64,000 nt of DNA from Scatolibacter rhodanostii (GCF_900197595.1 NZ_FZLO01000001.1:948120-1012119); one strand, 5' to 3'; positions 36,520 through 46,649 are shown, counted from the first letter of the stretch. The notes: generated by a model not told the origin, from the letters alone. A program made the numbers and translations.

Positions 36520-38230
36520 ACTGCCTGTTAACCTATTTGTTGGCCTGATTTCTTGGGTGGCCTTTCTCTCATTGATTTATGCTTTTTCGTGCATTGTAAC
36601 TGCCATGGTTCTAGTTTTGTTTCAATCTGATCTTTCAGGCAGCATTAAGGAAGTCCTCTATCTCTTCCCTCACTTTCACAAAATCCCTCAAGAAATACTC
36701 ATTCGGCTGATTAGCATTATCTTTCTTGTCTTGCTTAGTTTGGTTCTCACCATGCTTTTTCGAAAAGAACGCAAGCAGTTTGAGGTATTGTTAACTCATT
36801 TTCTCGCTAAAGTATGGATTGAATTCAAAATTATGTTTTATCCGCTGATTATCTACTTAGCCATACTACCAAACATTTTTTGGCTTTTACTGCTTGCTAT
36901 TATTTTGGTTATCTATCTTGTATGTTTGGATATTGGCTATAACCGTTCTATTTTTAGAAGAAACATAGCTTCTTCTATTCTCCATGCCTTTAATAAAGCA
37001 AAAAAAGGCAGCACCTATGAATATATTGCCATTAGAAGAATGATTTCCGTCATTAGCATTATCTCGGGAATTATTATTTTAGACGCTCTTGTTATATCTG
37101 TCGTAAATTTTTTGAGAGAAAACTACGTGCGCAATACAAGTCGTTTTGATCTTATTATTCCCTCTATTATTTTTATTTCTCTTTCGGGTATCATCGGTTC
37201 TCTTGCTTGGTATTACCTTTCTCATAAAAAAGACCTAGAAGACTTGAGCAATATCATGGTGCAAATTGAGAAGATGTATAGTGGAAATTTAAATGCCGTG
37301 AATAGTATCAGTCCTGCATCTCAATTTTATGACATGGCTATGCAGCTTAACATGATTCGAACCGGCATTGAAAGAGCTGTTGATGAAGGTATTAAAGCCA
37401 ACAAAACCAAAGTTGAGCTCATCACGAATGTCTCTCATGATATCAAAACCCCTTTAACTTCTATCATCTCTTATATTGAGCTCTTAAAAAAGGAAGAAGG
37501 TTTGCCTGAACATGTACAAGATTATGTGCAGACTCTTTCTAACAAAGCAACTCGCCTTAGCCATATTGTGCAGGATGTTTTTGAGGTTTCTAAAGCGGCA
37601 ACCGGCAACCTTTCTCTTAATGTAGAACCGCTTGACCTCTCCAAATTGCTTCAGCAAACTTTGGCTGAAACTGAAGAATGCATGAATAAAGTTCAGCTAG
37701 ACTGGCGCATTGATATTGCTGACGAAGCGCTGATGATTCAAACTGACGGACAAAAAATGTACCGTGTTTTTCAGAACTTAATTCGAAATGCTGCCCAATA
37801 TTCGTTAGAAGGTTCTCGTGTTTATATGTCCTTAAAAAAAGTAAATCGCTTTGCAGAATTTAGCCTGCGTAATGTAGCAAAAGCTGAGCTTGACTCTTCT
37901 GCAGCAGAATACCTGACAGGGCGTTTCATCCGCGGCGATCAAAACCGAACAACTGAAGGCAGTGGGCTTGGCTTATCAATTGCCAAAAGCTTTACAGAAG
38001 CCTGTGGGGGAAAATTCGTCCTCAAAATTGATGAAGATATTTTTCTTGTCAAAGTTATTTTTGAGTTAGAAACTCCACTTGAAACTTTTTCTCAGACATT
38101 TGAACCTGTCATTCTTCCCCACGAATTTGCTTCACCGGCCGAAGAACTTTCGTTGACCGAAGATTCAGAGACTGCTCAACCTGACGCTGAACTAAAGCCA
38201 GAATCATCTCCATCAGATGACAACTCTTAA
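36494..38230 (+). CDS. Membrane sensor histidine kinase
   Basis: A 578-residue kinase with about five hydrophobic spans (near 15-45, 70-90, 115-147, 185-205 and 218-242), little extracellular sequence, a HisKA domain with H315 in NVSHDIKTPLTS, and an HATPase domain with FQNLIRNAAQY and GSGLGLSIAKS. The last 50 residues are acidic and Ser/Pro-rich. The layout recalls VanS-type or cell-envelope sensors that detect signals within the membrane. The start is a TTG at 36494 overlapping the regulator gene; a TTG at 36506 is an alternative. Confidence 0.92.
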   Translation: MATKLKNTKLPVNLFVGLISWVAFLSLIYAFSCIVTAMVLVLFQSDLSGSIKEVLYLFPHFHKIPQEILIRLISIIFLVLLSLVLTMLFRKERKQFEVLLTHFLAKVWIEFKIMFYPLIIYLAILPNIFWLLLLAIILVIYLVCLDIGYNRSIFRRNIASSILHAFNKAKKGSTYEYIAIRRMISVISIISGIIILDALVISVVNFLRENYVRNTSRFDLIIPSIIFISLSGIIGSLAWYYLSHKKDLEDLSNIMVQIEKMYSGNLNAVNSISPASQFYDMAMQLNMIRTGIERAVDEGIKANKTKVELITNVSHDIKTPLTSIISYIELLKKEEGLPEHVQDYVQTLSNKATRLSHIVQDVFEVSKAATGNLSLNVEPLDLSKLLQQTLAETEECMNKVQLDWRIDIADEALMIQTDGQKMYRVFQNLIRNAAQYSLEGSRVYMSLKKVNRFAEFSLRNVAKAELDSSAAEYLTGRFIRGDQNRTTEGSGLGLSIAKSFTEACGGKFVLKIDEDIFLVKVIFELETPLETFSQTFEPVILPHEFASPAEELSLTEDSETAQPDAELKPESSPSDDNS

Positions 38231-38254
38231 TCTTTAAACCCCTATAAAAAATTA

Positions 38255-38294
38255 AAAAGCCAACTTCCTGAATCACATCGGAAGTTGGCTTTTA
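38255..38294 (+). terminator. Terminator of the two-component operon
   Basis: A perfect 14-bp stem (AAAAGCCAACTTCC at 38255-38268 and its complement at 38280-38293) with an 11-nt loop, ending in T and followed by TTATTTTTA. It lies about 25 nt after the kinase stop codon. Confidence 0.88.
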
Positions 38295-38374
38295 TTTTTA
38301 ATCAATAACGACATATAATCTTGATTTAATCGTCAGGGTATGAACAATTTTTTATGCTATGTATTTTCCGTCTT

Positions 38375-39121
38375 TTACCAAACGACCTCACAATTGTATT
38401 TGGTACAAGCTTCTATGAATCTATTGTCAGGCTTTTGATTGAAAATGATAATATCAACATCATAAAGTGAAGCGAAACAATAAAACCCCATTTTTCCCAA
38501 TTTACCATTGTCGCAAAGCAATACTTTCTTCAAAGCTCTGCGAATCATCTTACCTTTTAAATGTCCTTGTTGATAATCCTCTTCATAAATCCCTTCGGTA
38601 TTAACGCTTTTGCATGAAACAAAAGCGTAGTCAACATTAAAAGACTCTAAAAAATCCTCTGCTTTTTCACCAATTAAGGACACTGAGTTTGGTTTTAAAT
38701 CACCCCCTGTCACAATTATCTTATTATTAGAAGAGACCATATCCAAAGCATTTTGCAGACTATTCGTAATGACCGTCATATTTCTAAAATCACCAATATG
38801 TGCGCAAAGTGCATTCACTGTTGTGCTTGAATCTAAGAAAATAGACTGTCCATTCTCGATATAGCTAGAGGCAATCTTAGCAATATAGGCTTTTTCTTTA
38901 AAATTAGCACTCGCCCTAATCATATGAGCCGGCTCATTCTTTTCAAAAAGAGACACTTGACCATGACTTTTTTGAATGACTCCCAGTTTCTCCAATTCAA
39001 TCAGGTCTCTGCGTATAGTTGAGATACTGACATAAAGCAAACGAGAAAGCTCTGCGGGTTTCATGTACTTTTTTCTTTCAATTAGTTCCAATATATCTTT
39101 ATGTCTTCTATTTTCAATCAT
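38375..39121 (-). CDS. DeoR-family regulator of the fucose operon
   Basis: A 248-residue repressor-like protein. The N-terminal winged helix (KPAELSRLLYVSISTIRRDL) and the C-terminal sugar-phosphate sensor domain (IFLDSSTTVNALC, VTGGDLKPNS) are typical of DeoR/GlpR. Such proteins bind a phosphorylated sugar, here probably fuculose-1-phosphate. It is divergent from fucA, with 393 bp of AT-rich control DNA between them. Repeated TTGTTC motifs upstream of its own start and in front of fucA are candidate operators. Confidence 0.88.
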   Translation of the reverse strand: MIENRRHKDILELIERKKYMKPAELSRLLYVSISTIRRDLIELEKLGVIQKSHGQVSLFEKNEPAHMIRASANFKEKAYIAKIASSYIENGQSIFLDSSTTVNALCAHIGDFRNMTVITNSLQNALDMVSSNNKIIVTGGDLKPNSVSLIGEKAEDFLESFNVDYAFVSCKSVNTEGIYEEDYQQGHLKGKMIRRALKKVLLCDNGKLGKMGFYCFASLYDVDIIIFNQKPDNRFIEACTKYNCEVVW

Positions 39122-39514
39122 AAAATGCTCCTTTTTAAAGAATCACTGAACAATTTTGAACAATTTTGATTTTTATCATTTTGATTAGCGAACATATTCC
39201 ACTTTTATCAAATTTGTAGAAATTTATATAAATATGTACTAGAATATAAACATCAAATGATTAATTAGACATTATTTATCATAAATAACAATTTATATTA
39301 GTATTTTCTACTAATATAAATCTATGTTAACGATTATTTTTTAATTTGTCAATAACTAAACCAGATTATAATTATATTAACATTACAGAAGAACCTAAAT
39401 GCTGTGTTTTGAAATAATTGTTCTTTCTGACATATTTATATTCTATTTGTTCATTGACAAACAGTCCCTGAATTTAAACATTTAACTATTACTTTACATT
39501 TGAAGAGGTTACCT
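39122..39514. promoter_or_regulatory. Divergent control region between deoR-type gene and fucA
   Basis: A very AT-rich stretch. GAACAATTTT occurs twice in tandem at 39148-39167, close to the regulator's start; its complement TTGTTC recurs at about 39418 and 39449, in front of fucA. A TTGACA box at 39454-39459 has no good -10 at 17 nt (closest AACATT), which suggests a weak or activator-dependent fuc promoter. The shared motif on both sides points to one regulator controlling both directions. Confidence 0.55.
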
Positions 39515-40159
39515 ATGAAACTGATGACAGAAAGAAACCTGTTGATTGAGTACGGCAAAAAACTAGTTACAGATGGCTTTACTTGCGGTACAGGCGGGAA
39601 TTTAAGTATCTACAATCGAGAAGAAAAGTTGATGGCCATTACACCTTCCGGCATTCCTTTTTTTGAAATCTTACCGGAGGACATCGTCATTATGCGAACA
39701 GACGGTACGATTGTAGAAGGAACGAGAAAACCTTCTAGCGAATGGGTGATGCACAAGCTCTTTTACGAAAGAAGAACTGATATCAACAGTGTTATTCATG
39801 CCCACACAATTTATTCTACGATTTTAGCCGAATTACGTTGGGACCTTCCCGCTGCACACTATATGATTGCTGTCGCCGGTCCAAATGTAAGATGTGCTGA
39901 ATATGCCAGTTTTGGCACAGAAGAGTTAGCCGAAAATGCTTATACCGGAATGATCGATCGCAAAGCTGTTTTGCTTGCTAACCACGGGGTATTAACTGGG
40001 CATTACGATATTGCCAACGCTTATAACGTACTGGAAGAGGTCGAGTATTGCGCCAATATCTACTATCGCGCTAAAAGCATTGGAGAGCCTGTGATTTTGG
40101 ATGATGCTGAAATGCAGCATATGCATGAAGAATTCAAGATTTATGGCCAAAGAAAATGA
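39515..40159 (+). CDS. fucA: L-fuculose-phosphate aldolase
   Basis: A 214-residue class II (zinc) aldolase, the normal FucA length. GGNLSI near the N-terminus, the zinc ligands in HAHTIYST and the later NHGVL are visible. It splits L-fuculose-1-phosphate into dihydroxyacetone phosphate and L-lactaldehyde in the cytoplasm. I use the ATG at 39515, 6 nt after AAGAGG; a TTG five codons earlier is less likely. It is the first gene of the fucosyl-glycan operon. Related aldolases act on rhamnulose- or ribulose-phosphate, but the neighbouring fucosidases and fucI favour fuculose. Confidence 0.9.
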   Translation: MKLMTERNLLIEYGKKLVTDGFTCGTGGNLSIYNREEKLMAITPSGIPFFEILPEDIVIMRTDGTIVEGTRKPSSEWVMHKLFYERRTDINSVIHAHTIYSTILAELRWDLPAAHYMIAVAGPNVRCAEYASFGTEELAENAYTGMIDRKAVLLANHGVLTGHYDIANAYNVLEEVEYCANIYYRAKSIGEPVILDDAEMQHMHEEFKIYGQRK

Positions 40160-40214
40160 GGGGTTACATCATACGCTGAATTTCGCACAATACAAATAGG
40201 AGGTTATCTGGAAA

Positions 40215-41165
40215 ATGAAAATGACTCATCTATCACAAAAGAACTCATTTAAGCCGAAAAAAATGCCATTTGGAAGATACATAAAAAACAATTATGATTT
40301 ATACATTATGCTTTTGCCTGCTCTTGCTTTTATTATCATCTTTGCTTATCTTCCCATGTATGGCGTGCTCATGGCATTTCAAGACTTTAACCCTGCACAA
40401 GGTATCGCCGGAAGCCCATGGGTAGGTCTAAAACATTTTGAACGTTTTTTCAGTATCTATACGGCTAAACAAATCATTGTAAACACTATTGTTTTGTCGC
40501 TATACTCCATTATTGTCTCCTTCCCCTTCCCCATCATCTTAGCTCTTATGTTGAACTATTCTGTTAGCAAACGTTTTGGAAAAATGGTGCAAACTGTCAC
40601 CTACATACCCTATTTTATTTCTATAACCGTTTTAATTGGCATGATGAACATTTTCTTTTCTCCCAATTACGGCATTGTCAATACTGTTATTTCTGCGCTG
40701 GGGGGTACTACACAAACGTTTATGTCAGATAGTTCATGGTTCAGGCACTTATACGTTTGGTCGGGCGTTTGGCAAAACATGGGCTATTCCGCAATTGTTT
40801 ATATTGCCGCTTTGTCGAGTGTAGACCCTACTTTATATGAAGCTGCTACTTTAGACGGTGCCAGCAAACTGCAGCGCATGCGCTATATCGATATTCCTAC
40901 TATTATGCCTACCTGTGTCATCATGCTTTTACTTAGTCTTGGTAGCATTATGGGTGTGGGCTTCGAAAAAGTGTATCTCATGCAAAATGACAGAAACTCC
41001 GCAATATCAGAAGTAATTTCTACTTATGTATATAAGGTGGGGTTATTAGATGGGAGATATAGTTTTTCTTCAGCGGTCAATCTGTTTAATTCTATCATTA
41101 ACTTTACTTTGCTTATCTTTGTAAACAAAGTTTCAAAAAAAATCAGTGACATTTCACTTTGGTAG
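40215..41165 (+). CDS. Sugar ABC transporter permease (LplB type)
   Basis: A 316-residue MalF-like permease of the LplB family with six hydrophobic segments (first at about residues 32-52) and the EAA loop YEAATLDGASKLQRMRYIDI. LplB/YtcP-type systems take up oligosaccharides and are typical of Firmicutes. AGGAGG precedes the ATG. It pairs with the next permease; no dedicated ATPase is encoded here, so a shared MsmK-like ATPase elsewhere must power it. Confidence 0.92.
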   Translation: MKMTHLSQKNSFKPKKMPFGRYIKNNYDLYIMLLPALAFIIIFAYLPMYGVLMAFQDFNPAQGIAGSPWVGLKHFERFFSIYTAKQIIVNTIVLSLYSIIVSFPFPIILALMLNYSVSKRFGKMVQTVTYIPYFISITVLIGMMNIFFSPNYGIVNTVISALGGTTQTFMSDSSWFRHLYVWSGVWQNMGYSAIVYIAALSSVDPTLYEAATLDGASKLQRMRYIDIPTIMPTCVIMLLLSLGSIMGVGFEKVYLMQNDRNSAISEVISTYVYKVGLLDGRYSFSSAVNLFNSIINFTLLIFVNKVSKKISDISLW

Positions 41166-41183
41166 AAGGAGGGGCTTTATACC

Positions 41184-42077
41184 ATGCATAGTAAAATCTT
41201 CAAAGGGACCAAATCAGATGTTATTTTTGATATTGTCAACACGGTTTTATTGATTCTAATCACACTGATAATACTTTATCCTTTATATTATATTGTCATT
41301 GCATCTGTTAGTACACCTACTATGGTGTTAACCGGAAAAGTCACTCTTTTCCCAAGAGGATTCCAACTAGAAAGCTATAAACGAGTTTTTTCCAATCCCG
41401 ATATTGGCAGAGGCTATTTTAATACAATCCTATACACCTCTCTCGGTACTATCATTAATTTAATTGTTACACTGCCTGCTGCATACAGTCTCTCCCGAAA
41501 AGATTTGCGAGGAAAAAATTTTATCATGATGATTTTTTCTTTTACCATGTTTTTTGGAGGCGGCACAATTCCCACTTTTTTAGTGGTAAAAGATTTAGGC
41601 CTTTATAACTCGTTTTGGGCTCTGTTAATTCCTAGTGCCATGAGCGTCTGGAATCTAATTATCTGCCGTAACTTTTTTGAAGGCAGCATTCCTCTTGAAC
41701 TTTATGAGGTTTCTATTATTGACGGTTGTACAAATCGCAAATTCTTTATTCAAATCGCTTTGCCCCTCTCAAAGGCTCTTATCGCTGTTATGGTGCTGTT
41801 TTATGCTGTAGGACATTGGAATTCGTACTTTTCAGCCTTATTGTATCTCAAAGACAGCGAATTATATCCTTTGCAGATGGTTCTGAGAAATATCCTGATT
41901 TCTAGCCAGCCAGATGCAACTTTAGCGGGCATGACTGACAGAGCAAAATTTTATCAGGAAGTTGAAATGTTAAAATATGCTCTTGTCATTGTTTCTAGCG
42001 TGCCTGTATTGATGTTGTATCCATTTGTGCAAAAGTATTTTGTTAAAGGAGTGATGATTGGTTCTATCAAAGGATAA
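41184..42077 (+). CDS. Sugar ABC transporter permease (YtcP/LplC type)
   Basis: A 297-residue MalG-like permease with six spans and the EAA loop YEVSIIDGCTNRKFFIQIALP. It begins 18 nt after the LplB-type permease and forms the channel with it. The C-terminus ends in YPFVQKYFVKGVMIGSIKG, characteristic of this subfamily. Confidence 0.92.
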   Translation: MHSKIFKGTKSDVIFDIVNTVLLILITLIILYPLYYIVIASVSTPTMVLTGKVTLFPRGFQLESYKRVFSNPDIGRGYFNTILYTSLGTIINLIVTLPAAYSLSRKDLRGKNFIMMIFSFTMFFGGGTIPTFLVVKDLGLYNSFWALLIPSAMSVWNLIICRNFFEGSIPLELYEVSIIDGCTNRKFFIQIALPLSKALIAVMVLFYAVGHWNSYFSALLYLKDSELYPLQMVLRNILISSQPDATLAGMTDRAKFYQEVEMLKYALVIVSSVPVLMLYPFVQKYFVKGVMIGSIKG

Positions 42078-42201
42078 CAGATCTTTATAGGGTACGTTTT
42101 AACGTTGGGATTCTGTTTTTAATCGTGCGAGCAAACTTTTGGGGCTTGAATACGCTTTAAAAACGAAAAAAATTATATTATGGAAAGTAAGGAGTTAAAG
42201 T

Positions 42202-43797
42202 ATGAAAAAATTATTAGCCATGCTTCTCAGTGCTGTTTTAGTCACTTCTGTTTTCAGTGCCTGCGCTACAGACAATAAAGCGTCTGAAAATGGAGACTCA
42301 AATGTCAGCACTAGCGAAACAGGTACTACCGATTCAGTCCAAACCTATAACCTTGCTGCAAGATTATCTCCAAACTGGGGTAACCCAGAAAACGGAGAAT
42401 TCTGGAAATCCATGGAAGAAAAGACAGGCGTTAAGATTAACTGGACCACTTATCTAGAAAGTGAAGCAGACGAAAAATTCAGCATTTTGATGACATCCGG
42501 CGAATATCCTGATGCCTTTATCGGCGGCTTTGGCGGTGGAGATTCCAACATCATTACCTATGGCAGTCAAGGTGTTTATCTCCCGCTAAATGACCTCATT
42601 GAAAAGAATGCTCCCAATTTCACAAAACGCGCTGAAGAAGAAAACAGCCAAATCATGAATATGATTACAGCTGCTGACGGCAACATTTATGCCTTGCCAA
42701 GCGTTCTATATAATCCCTATATTTATAACAATACTTTTATCAACAAAACATGGCTTGATAAGCTAAATTTAGAAGTTCCTACCACAACTGACGAGTTCGT
42801 TGATGTTATGCGTGCCTTTAAAGAGAACGATCCAAACGGCAACGGTCTCAATGATGAAATCCCTATGGCTTTCATGTTTAAAGACTGGGGCGCAGCTGAC
42901 CACGGTTGGTATTTCGGTGCTTTTGGTTATCCGCTTGCTCCCGATCCCGACTACACAATTATTGATAATGGCAAAGTGGTTTATCTTGGAGCTGCAGAAA
43001 GCTTTAAAAAAGGCGCAGAATGGCTCGCTACACTATACGCAGAAGATTTACTGGACAAAGAAGTCTTTACTATGGATGACAGCCAATACAGTGCTAAAAT
43101 TTCTAGTGACCCTGTTTCTTTGGGCGTATTCTCTAGCTGGGATAATTCTGGTACCAATAAAGACGAATATGTTGCGCTTATGCCACTGGAAGGCCCTAAC
43201 GGTGACCGCAACACCCTAAAAGAAGGTATTGTTGGTTTCTATCGTGACCAATTCATTATTACGTCAGCCTGCGAAACTCCCGATAAATTGATTCAATGGG
43301 TAGATGAATTCTATGCTGATGCTGAAACCAGCTTAAATGCTACCATGGGTATTGGCCCAGACAAAGAAAAATCTTGGTATTTTGATGACAACAACCAAAT
43401 TGTTTGGAATCTTGAACAACCAGAAACCTATGAAAGAGGTCAGCAACAACTTCCTTTCGCTCCTGCTATTATTGGCGAAGAAGGCCGCAATGCTTTGAAA
43501 GCAACTGCAAGTGAAAAAGAAGAGATTACTTCACAATATATGGAGTATGCTGACAAATTCACAAGTGGTGAATGGGAACGCTGGCCAAATGCCTTTATGA
43601 CAAGTGAAGAAAACGAAGAACTCTCTATCTTGCAAAATGATATTATGACTTACTCTAAAAACAAACTCGCAGAGTGGATTTCTGGAGAAGCTGATGTCAA
43701 TGCAGAATGGGATTCTTACCTTGCTGAACTTGACAAAATCGGCGTTAGCCGTTGGGTTGAACTTAAACAACAAATTTATGATAGATTTAAAGGCTAA
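42202..43797 (+). CDS. Oligosaccharide-binding lipoprotein (LipO/LplA type)
   Basis: A 531-residue solute-binding protein. The signal peptide ends in a lipobox, SVFSAC, so the mature protein is lipid-anchored outside the cell. The body matches large family 1 binding proteins of LplABC systems (TGVKINWTTYLESEADEKFS; FWKSMEEK). It lies 124 nt after the permeases with its own ribosome site. With the fucosidases downstream it probably captures fucosylated oligosaccharides; this is inference from context. Confidence 0.92.
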   Translation: MKKLLAMLLSAVLVTSVFSACATDNKASENGDSNVSTSETGTTDSVQTYNLAARLSPNWGNPENGEFWKSMEEKTGVKINWTTYLESEADEKFSILMTSGEYPDAFIGGFGGGDSNIITYGSQGVYLPLNDLIEKNAPNFTKRAEEENSQIMNMITAADGNIYALPSVLYNPYIYNNTFINKTWLDKLNLEVPTTTDEFVDVMRAFKENDPNGNGLNDEIPMAFMFKDWGAADHGWYFGAFGYPLAPDPDYTIIDNGKVVYLGAAESFKKGAEWLATLYAEDLLDKEVFTMDDSQYSAKISSDPVSLGVFSSWDNSGTNKDEYVALMPLEGPNGDRNTLKEGIVGFYRDQFIITSACETPDKLIQWVDEFYADAETSLNATMGIGPDKEKSWYFDDNNQIVWNLEQPETYERGQQQLPFAPAIIGEEGRNALKATASEKEEITSQYMEYADKFTSGEWERWPNAFMTSEENEELSILQNDIMTYSKNKLAEWISGEADVNAEWDSYLAELDKIGVSRWVELKQQIYDRFKG

Positions 43798-43851
43798 AAT
43801 CTTATTTGTATACGCAACCAACCACATATGAATTGAAATGAATCGAGAGCT

Positions 43852-45255
43852 ATGAATTATATTGAAAAAGCTGCAAAAATCAAACCTACCGCAAGACAAA
43901 TTAAATGGAACCAGCTTGAGTTTTATGGCTTTGTTCACTTTGGGCTATACACCTATACGGATACCGAAACACCAGACGGAAGTGACGCTAAAGCAAAATT
44001 TTTCAATCCTATTCACTTCGATGCCGAACAGTGGGTAAAAGCCTTCAAATCTGCCGGTATGAGTGCTTTATTGCTGACCTGCAAACATCATGAGGGATTC
44101 TGCTTGTGGCCAACAGCCTATACCAATTTCAGTGTCAAAAACTGCCCATGGAAAAATGGGCAGAGCGACATTGTCAAAGAAGTAGCCCATGCCTGTAAAA
44201 AACATGGTCTCCAGTTTGGTGTCTACCTTTCTCCGTGGGACATGCACGAAACCACATATGGAACAGAAGCCTATAATATCTTTTTTAAGAATCAGCTTCG
44301 TGAACTCCTGACAAATTACGGCGACATATTCTGCGTTTGGTTTGACGGTGCCTGCCGAGAGACCAAAATAAAACAAGACTACGATTGGGACGGCTATTAT
44401 GCACTCATTCGTGAATTGCAGCCAAATGCTAGTATCTGTATTTGCGGGCCTGACGTTCGCTGGTGCGGAAACGAAGCTGGCGTATGCCGAGATGAAGAGT
44501 GGAGCGTTGTACCTAAAGAAATTATGACAACAGAGAGAAATCCTGGTTATTGGCGTCAAATTGACACCATTCCAAATGCTACTTGGCCTGACCTTGGCAG
44601 CAGAGAGTTTATCAGCAAAGGCCAAGAACTTATGTGGTATCCTGCTGAAGTTGATGTTTCTATTCGCCCAAGCTGGGGATATGTTAAAGAAGATGATACA
44701 AAGCTACATTCATTAAATACTTTAATGACCATGTATCTTCGCTCTGTTGGTGGCAACGCTAATCTGCTTTTAAATGTTCCGCCTAATCCAGATGGACTTT
44801 TTGCCGAAGCTGACATCGAGCGGTTATCTGAAATGGGTTCTGCCTTACAAAAACTCTTTTCCAATCCTGCTCCATTGCCAGAAAACTGCGTCTCTTCAAG
44901 TTTTGCAGCCGAGCACGAACCAGAATTTGTTTATTCTTCTAATCGAGATACTTATTGGCAATCCGGTACAGACGATGTTTCTCCTGCATTAACCCTCTCA
45001 TGGGATAAACCTATTGAGCTTGACATGGCTGTTATTCAGGAAACCATTGAAGAGGGGCAGCATATCGAGTCTTTTGACTTAGATTATCTTGATGAAGAGA
45101 ATCACTGGAAAACCTTTTTTAGTGCTACTACCATTGGCTATAAAAGAATCTGTCAATTTTCTAAGATTAAAACAAAGCAAGTGCGCTTTAAAGTAAATGC
45201 AAGCAGAAGTTTTGCCGCTATTACTTACTTAAAATTCTATCAGACAAACTCATAA
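43852..45255 (+). CDS. Alpha-L-fucosidase, GH29, with C-terminal beta domain
   Basis: A 467-residue GH29 enzyme. The catalytic barrel has FVHFGLYTY, LTCKHHEGFCLWPT and the nucleophile D165 in VWFDGACRE; a C-terminal domain (about 350-467) looks like a discoidin-type beta sandwich, as in GH29 subfamily B enzymes. No signal peptide is seen, so it acts in the cytoplasm on imported oligosaccharides. It follows the binding protein by 54 nt. GH29-B enzymes prefer alpha-1,3/1,4 fucose in Lewis-type structures; assignment to B is by architecture only. Confidence 0.9.
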   Translation: MNYIEKAAKIKPTARQIKWNQLEFYGFVHFGLYTYTDTETPDGSDAKAKFFNPIHFDAEQWVKAFKSAGMSALLLTCKHHEGFCLWPTAYTNFSVKNCPWKNGQSDIVKEVAHACKKHGLQFGVYLSPWDMHETTYGTEAYNIFFKNQLRELLTNYGDIFCVWFDGACRETKIKQDYDWDGYYALIRELQPNASICICGPDVRWCGNEAGVCRDEEWSVVPKEIMTTERNPGYWRQIDTIPNATWPDLGSREFISKGQELMWYPAEVDVSIRPSWGYVKEDDTKLHSLNTLMTMYLRSVGGNANLLLNVPPNPDGLFAEADIERLSEMGSALQKLFSNPAPLPENCVSSSFAAEHEPEFVYSSNRDTYWQSGTDDVSPALTLSWDKPIELDMAVIQETIEEGQHIESFDLDYLDEENHWKTFFSATTIGYKRICQFSKIKTKQVRFKVNASRSFAAITYLKFYQTNS

Positions 45256-45327
45256 ATGCAAAATGATTATGCTGTGCTGCTGAACTGCTGCAGCGCAGCA
45301 TAACATATTTTCTGGGAGGAATAAAAT

Positions 45328-46596
45328 ATGAGTCTGGAAAAAAATAATGCAAAATCGTGGTTCATGGAGGACCGATTTGGTATGTTTATCCATTGGGGAT
45401 TATATGCCATTCCTGGTAAAGGAGAATGGATGAGAAGTGTTGAACATACTTCGCTGGAAGATTATCAAGTATACTTTGATGAATTTAACCCCATTCATTA
45501 TGACCCCAAAAAATGGGCAAAAAAAGCCAAAGAAGCTGGTATGAAATATGCCATATTAACAGCCAAACACCATGATGGATTTTGCCTGTTTGACAGTGCT
45601 TTAACTGATTATAAATCTACCAATACACCTTGCAAACGTGATTTAGTCAAAGAATTTCTAGATGCATTTCGTGAAGAGGGTTTAAAGGTTGGACTCTATT
45701 ATTCGCTGCTTGACTGGCATCATGAAGATTTCCCCTGTTATAAAGATCCTTTCCACCCTATGCAAGGAAAATTTCCTGAAGAAGAAGAGAAAAAAGATTT
45801 TTCTCGCTATGTGAAATATCTACATGGGCAAGTGGAAGAACTGCTGACAAACTACGGAAAATTGGATATCATGTGGTTTGATTATTCTTATAATGAGATG
45901 GCAGGAGAAAAATGGGAAGCTACCAAGCTTGTTCGAATGATGCGTTCTTTGCAGCCAGATATCATCATTGACAACCGCTTAGGCATTAACAAGGCGAGCG
46001 AGCCAATAACCGAATACAGCGGTGATTTTGTTTCGCCTGAACAAATTATGCCGGATGCACCTATGACTGATGTTTATGGCAACAAATCTCCTTGGGAGCT
46101 TTGCATTACTATGAATTTTCACTGGGGCTATTCCCCATTAGATCGAGAGTATAAAAGTGCTAAAACCATTATTCGCGCCCTTGTCGAATGCACCAGCAAA
46201 GGTGGAAATCTACTGGTCAATGTGGGGCCTTCGCCCAAAGGAGAGCTTCCGCGTGAAAGCATTCAAATATTAGAAGATATGGGCAAATGGATATATGAAA
46301 ACGGCGAAAGTATCTATGGATGCGGCGAAAGTATGATGAAAAAACCGGACTGGGGCTTTTATACCCAAAAAGGAAACACCTTATATGCCCATGTTTTTGA
46401 TAGAGGCATTGGTGACCTAAAGATTGATGGCATGGAAGGCAAACTGAAAAACGGGCGTCGTGTTTGCGATTGGTCTGAAGCAGCGCTCTTCCGTCCTTGG
46501 AATGGGCACGAATATCCTGATGATGCATTTATTCAGCTTACTACTGCTGATTTGCAAGATGATATTGATACCGTTTATAAATTTGAAATAAAGTGA
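45328..46596 (+). CDS. Alpha-L-fucosidase, GH29, catalytic domain plus short beta domain
   Basis: A 422-residue GH29 enzyme. FGMFIHWGLYAIPG, the His pair in AKHHDGFCLFDS and nucleophile D185 in IMWFDYSY are visible. The C-terminal 80 residues form a short beta-rich domain. It lacks a signal peptide. It is only distantly similar to the preceding fucosidase, so the pair likely split different fucosyl linkages rather than being a recent duplication. GGGAGG precedes the ATG. It is the last gene of the operon, followed by a 17-bp hairpin. Confidence 0.9.
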   Translation: MSLEKNNAKSWFMEDRFGMFIHWGLYAIPGKGEWMRSVEHTSLEDYQVYFDEFNPIHYDPKKWAKKAKEAGMKYAILTAKHHDGFCLFDSALTDYKSTNTPCKRDLVKEFLDAFREEGLKVGLYYSLLDWHHEDFPCYKDPFHPMQGKFPEEEEKKDFSRYVKYLHGQVEELLTNYGKLDIMWFDYSYNEMAGEKWEATKLVRMMRSLQPDIIIDNRLGINKASEPITEYSGDFVSPEQIMPDAPMTDVYGNKSPWELCITMNFHWGYSPLDREYKSAKTIIRALVECTSKGGNLLVNVGPSPKGELPRESIQILEDMGKWIYENGESIYGCGESMMKKPDWGFYTQKGNTLYAHVFDRGIGDLKIDGMEGKLKNGRRVCDWSEAALFRPWNGHEYPDDAFIQLTTADLQDDIDTVYKFEIK

Positions 46597-46601
46597 TAGA
46601 A

Positions 46602-46649
46602 AATATGGGCATAGCTTATCTTATTGCAAGATTAAGCTATGCCCATATT
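46602..46649 (+). terminator. Long perfect hairpin after the fucosidase gene
   Basis: 17-nt arms (46602-46618 and 46633-46649) are exact complements around a 14-nt loop whose ends can also pair. It begins 6 nt after the stop codon. No T-run follows, so it may act by protecting the 3' end of the message or as a weak terminator. Confidence 0.7.

Noticed and set aside
43852..46596. The two GH29 genes as a recent tandem duplication
   Set aside because: Similarity is limited to catalytic motifs; lengths, C-terminal domains and DNA differ strongly.
46602..46649. 17-bp hairpin as an insertion-sequence end
   Set aside because: No transposase or target duplication nearby; it lies exactly after a stop codon, as terminators do.
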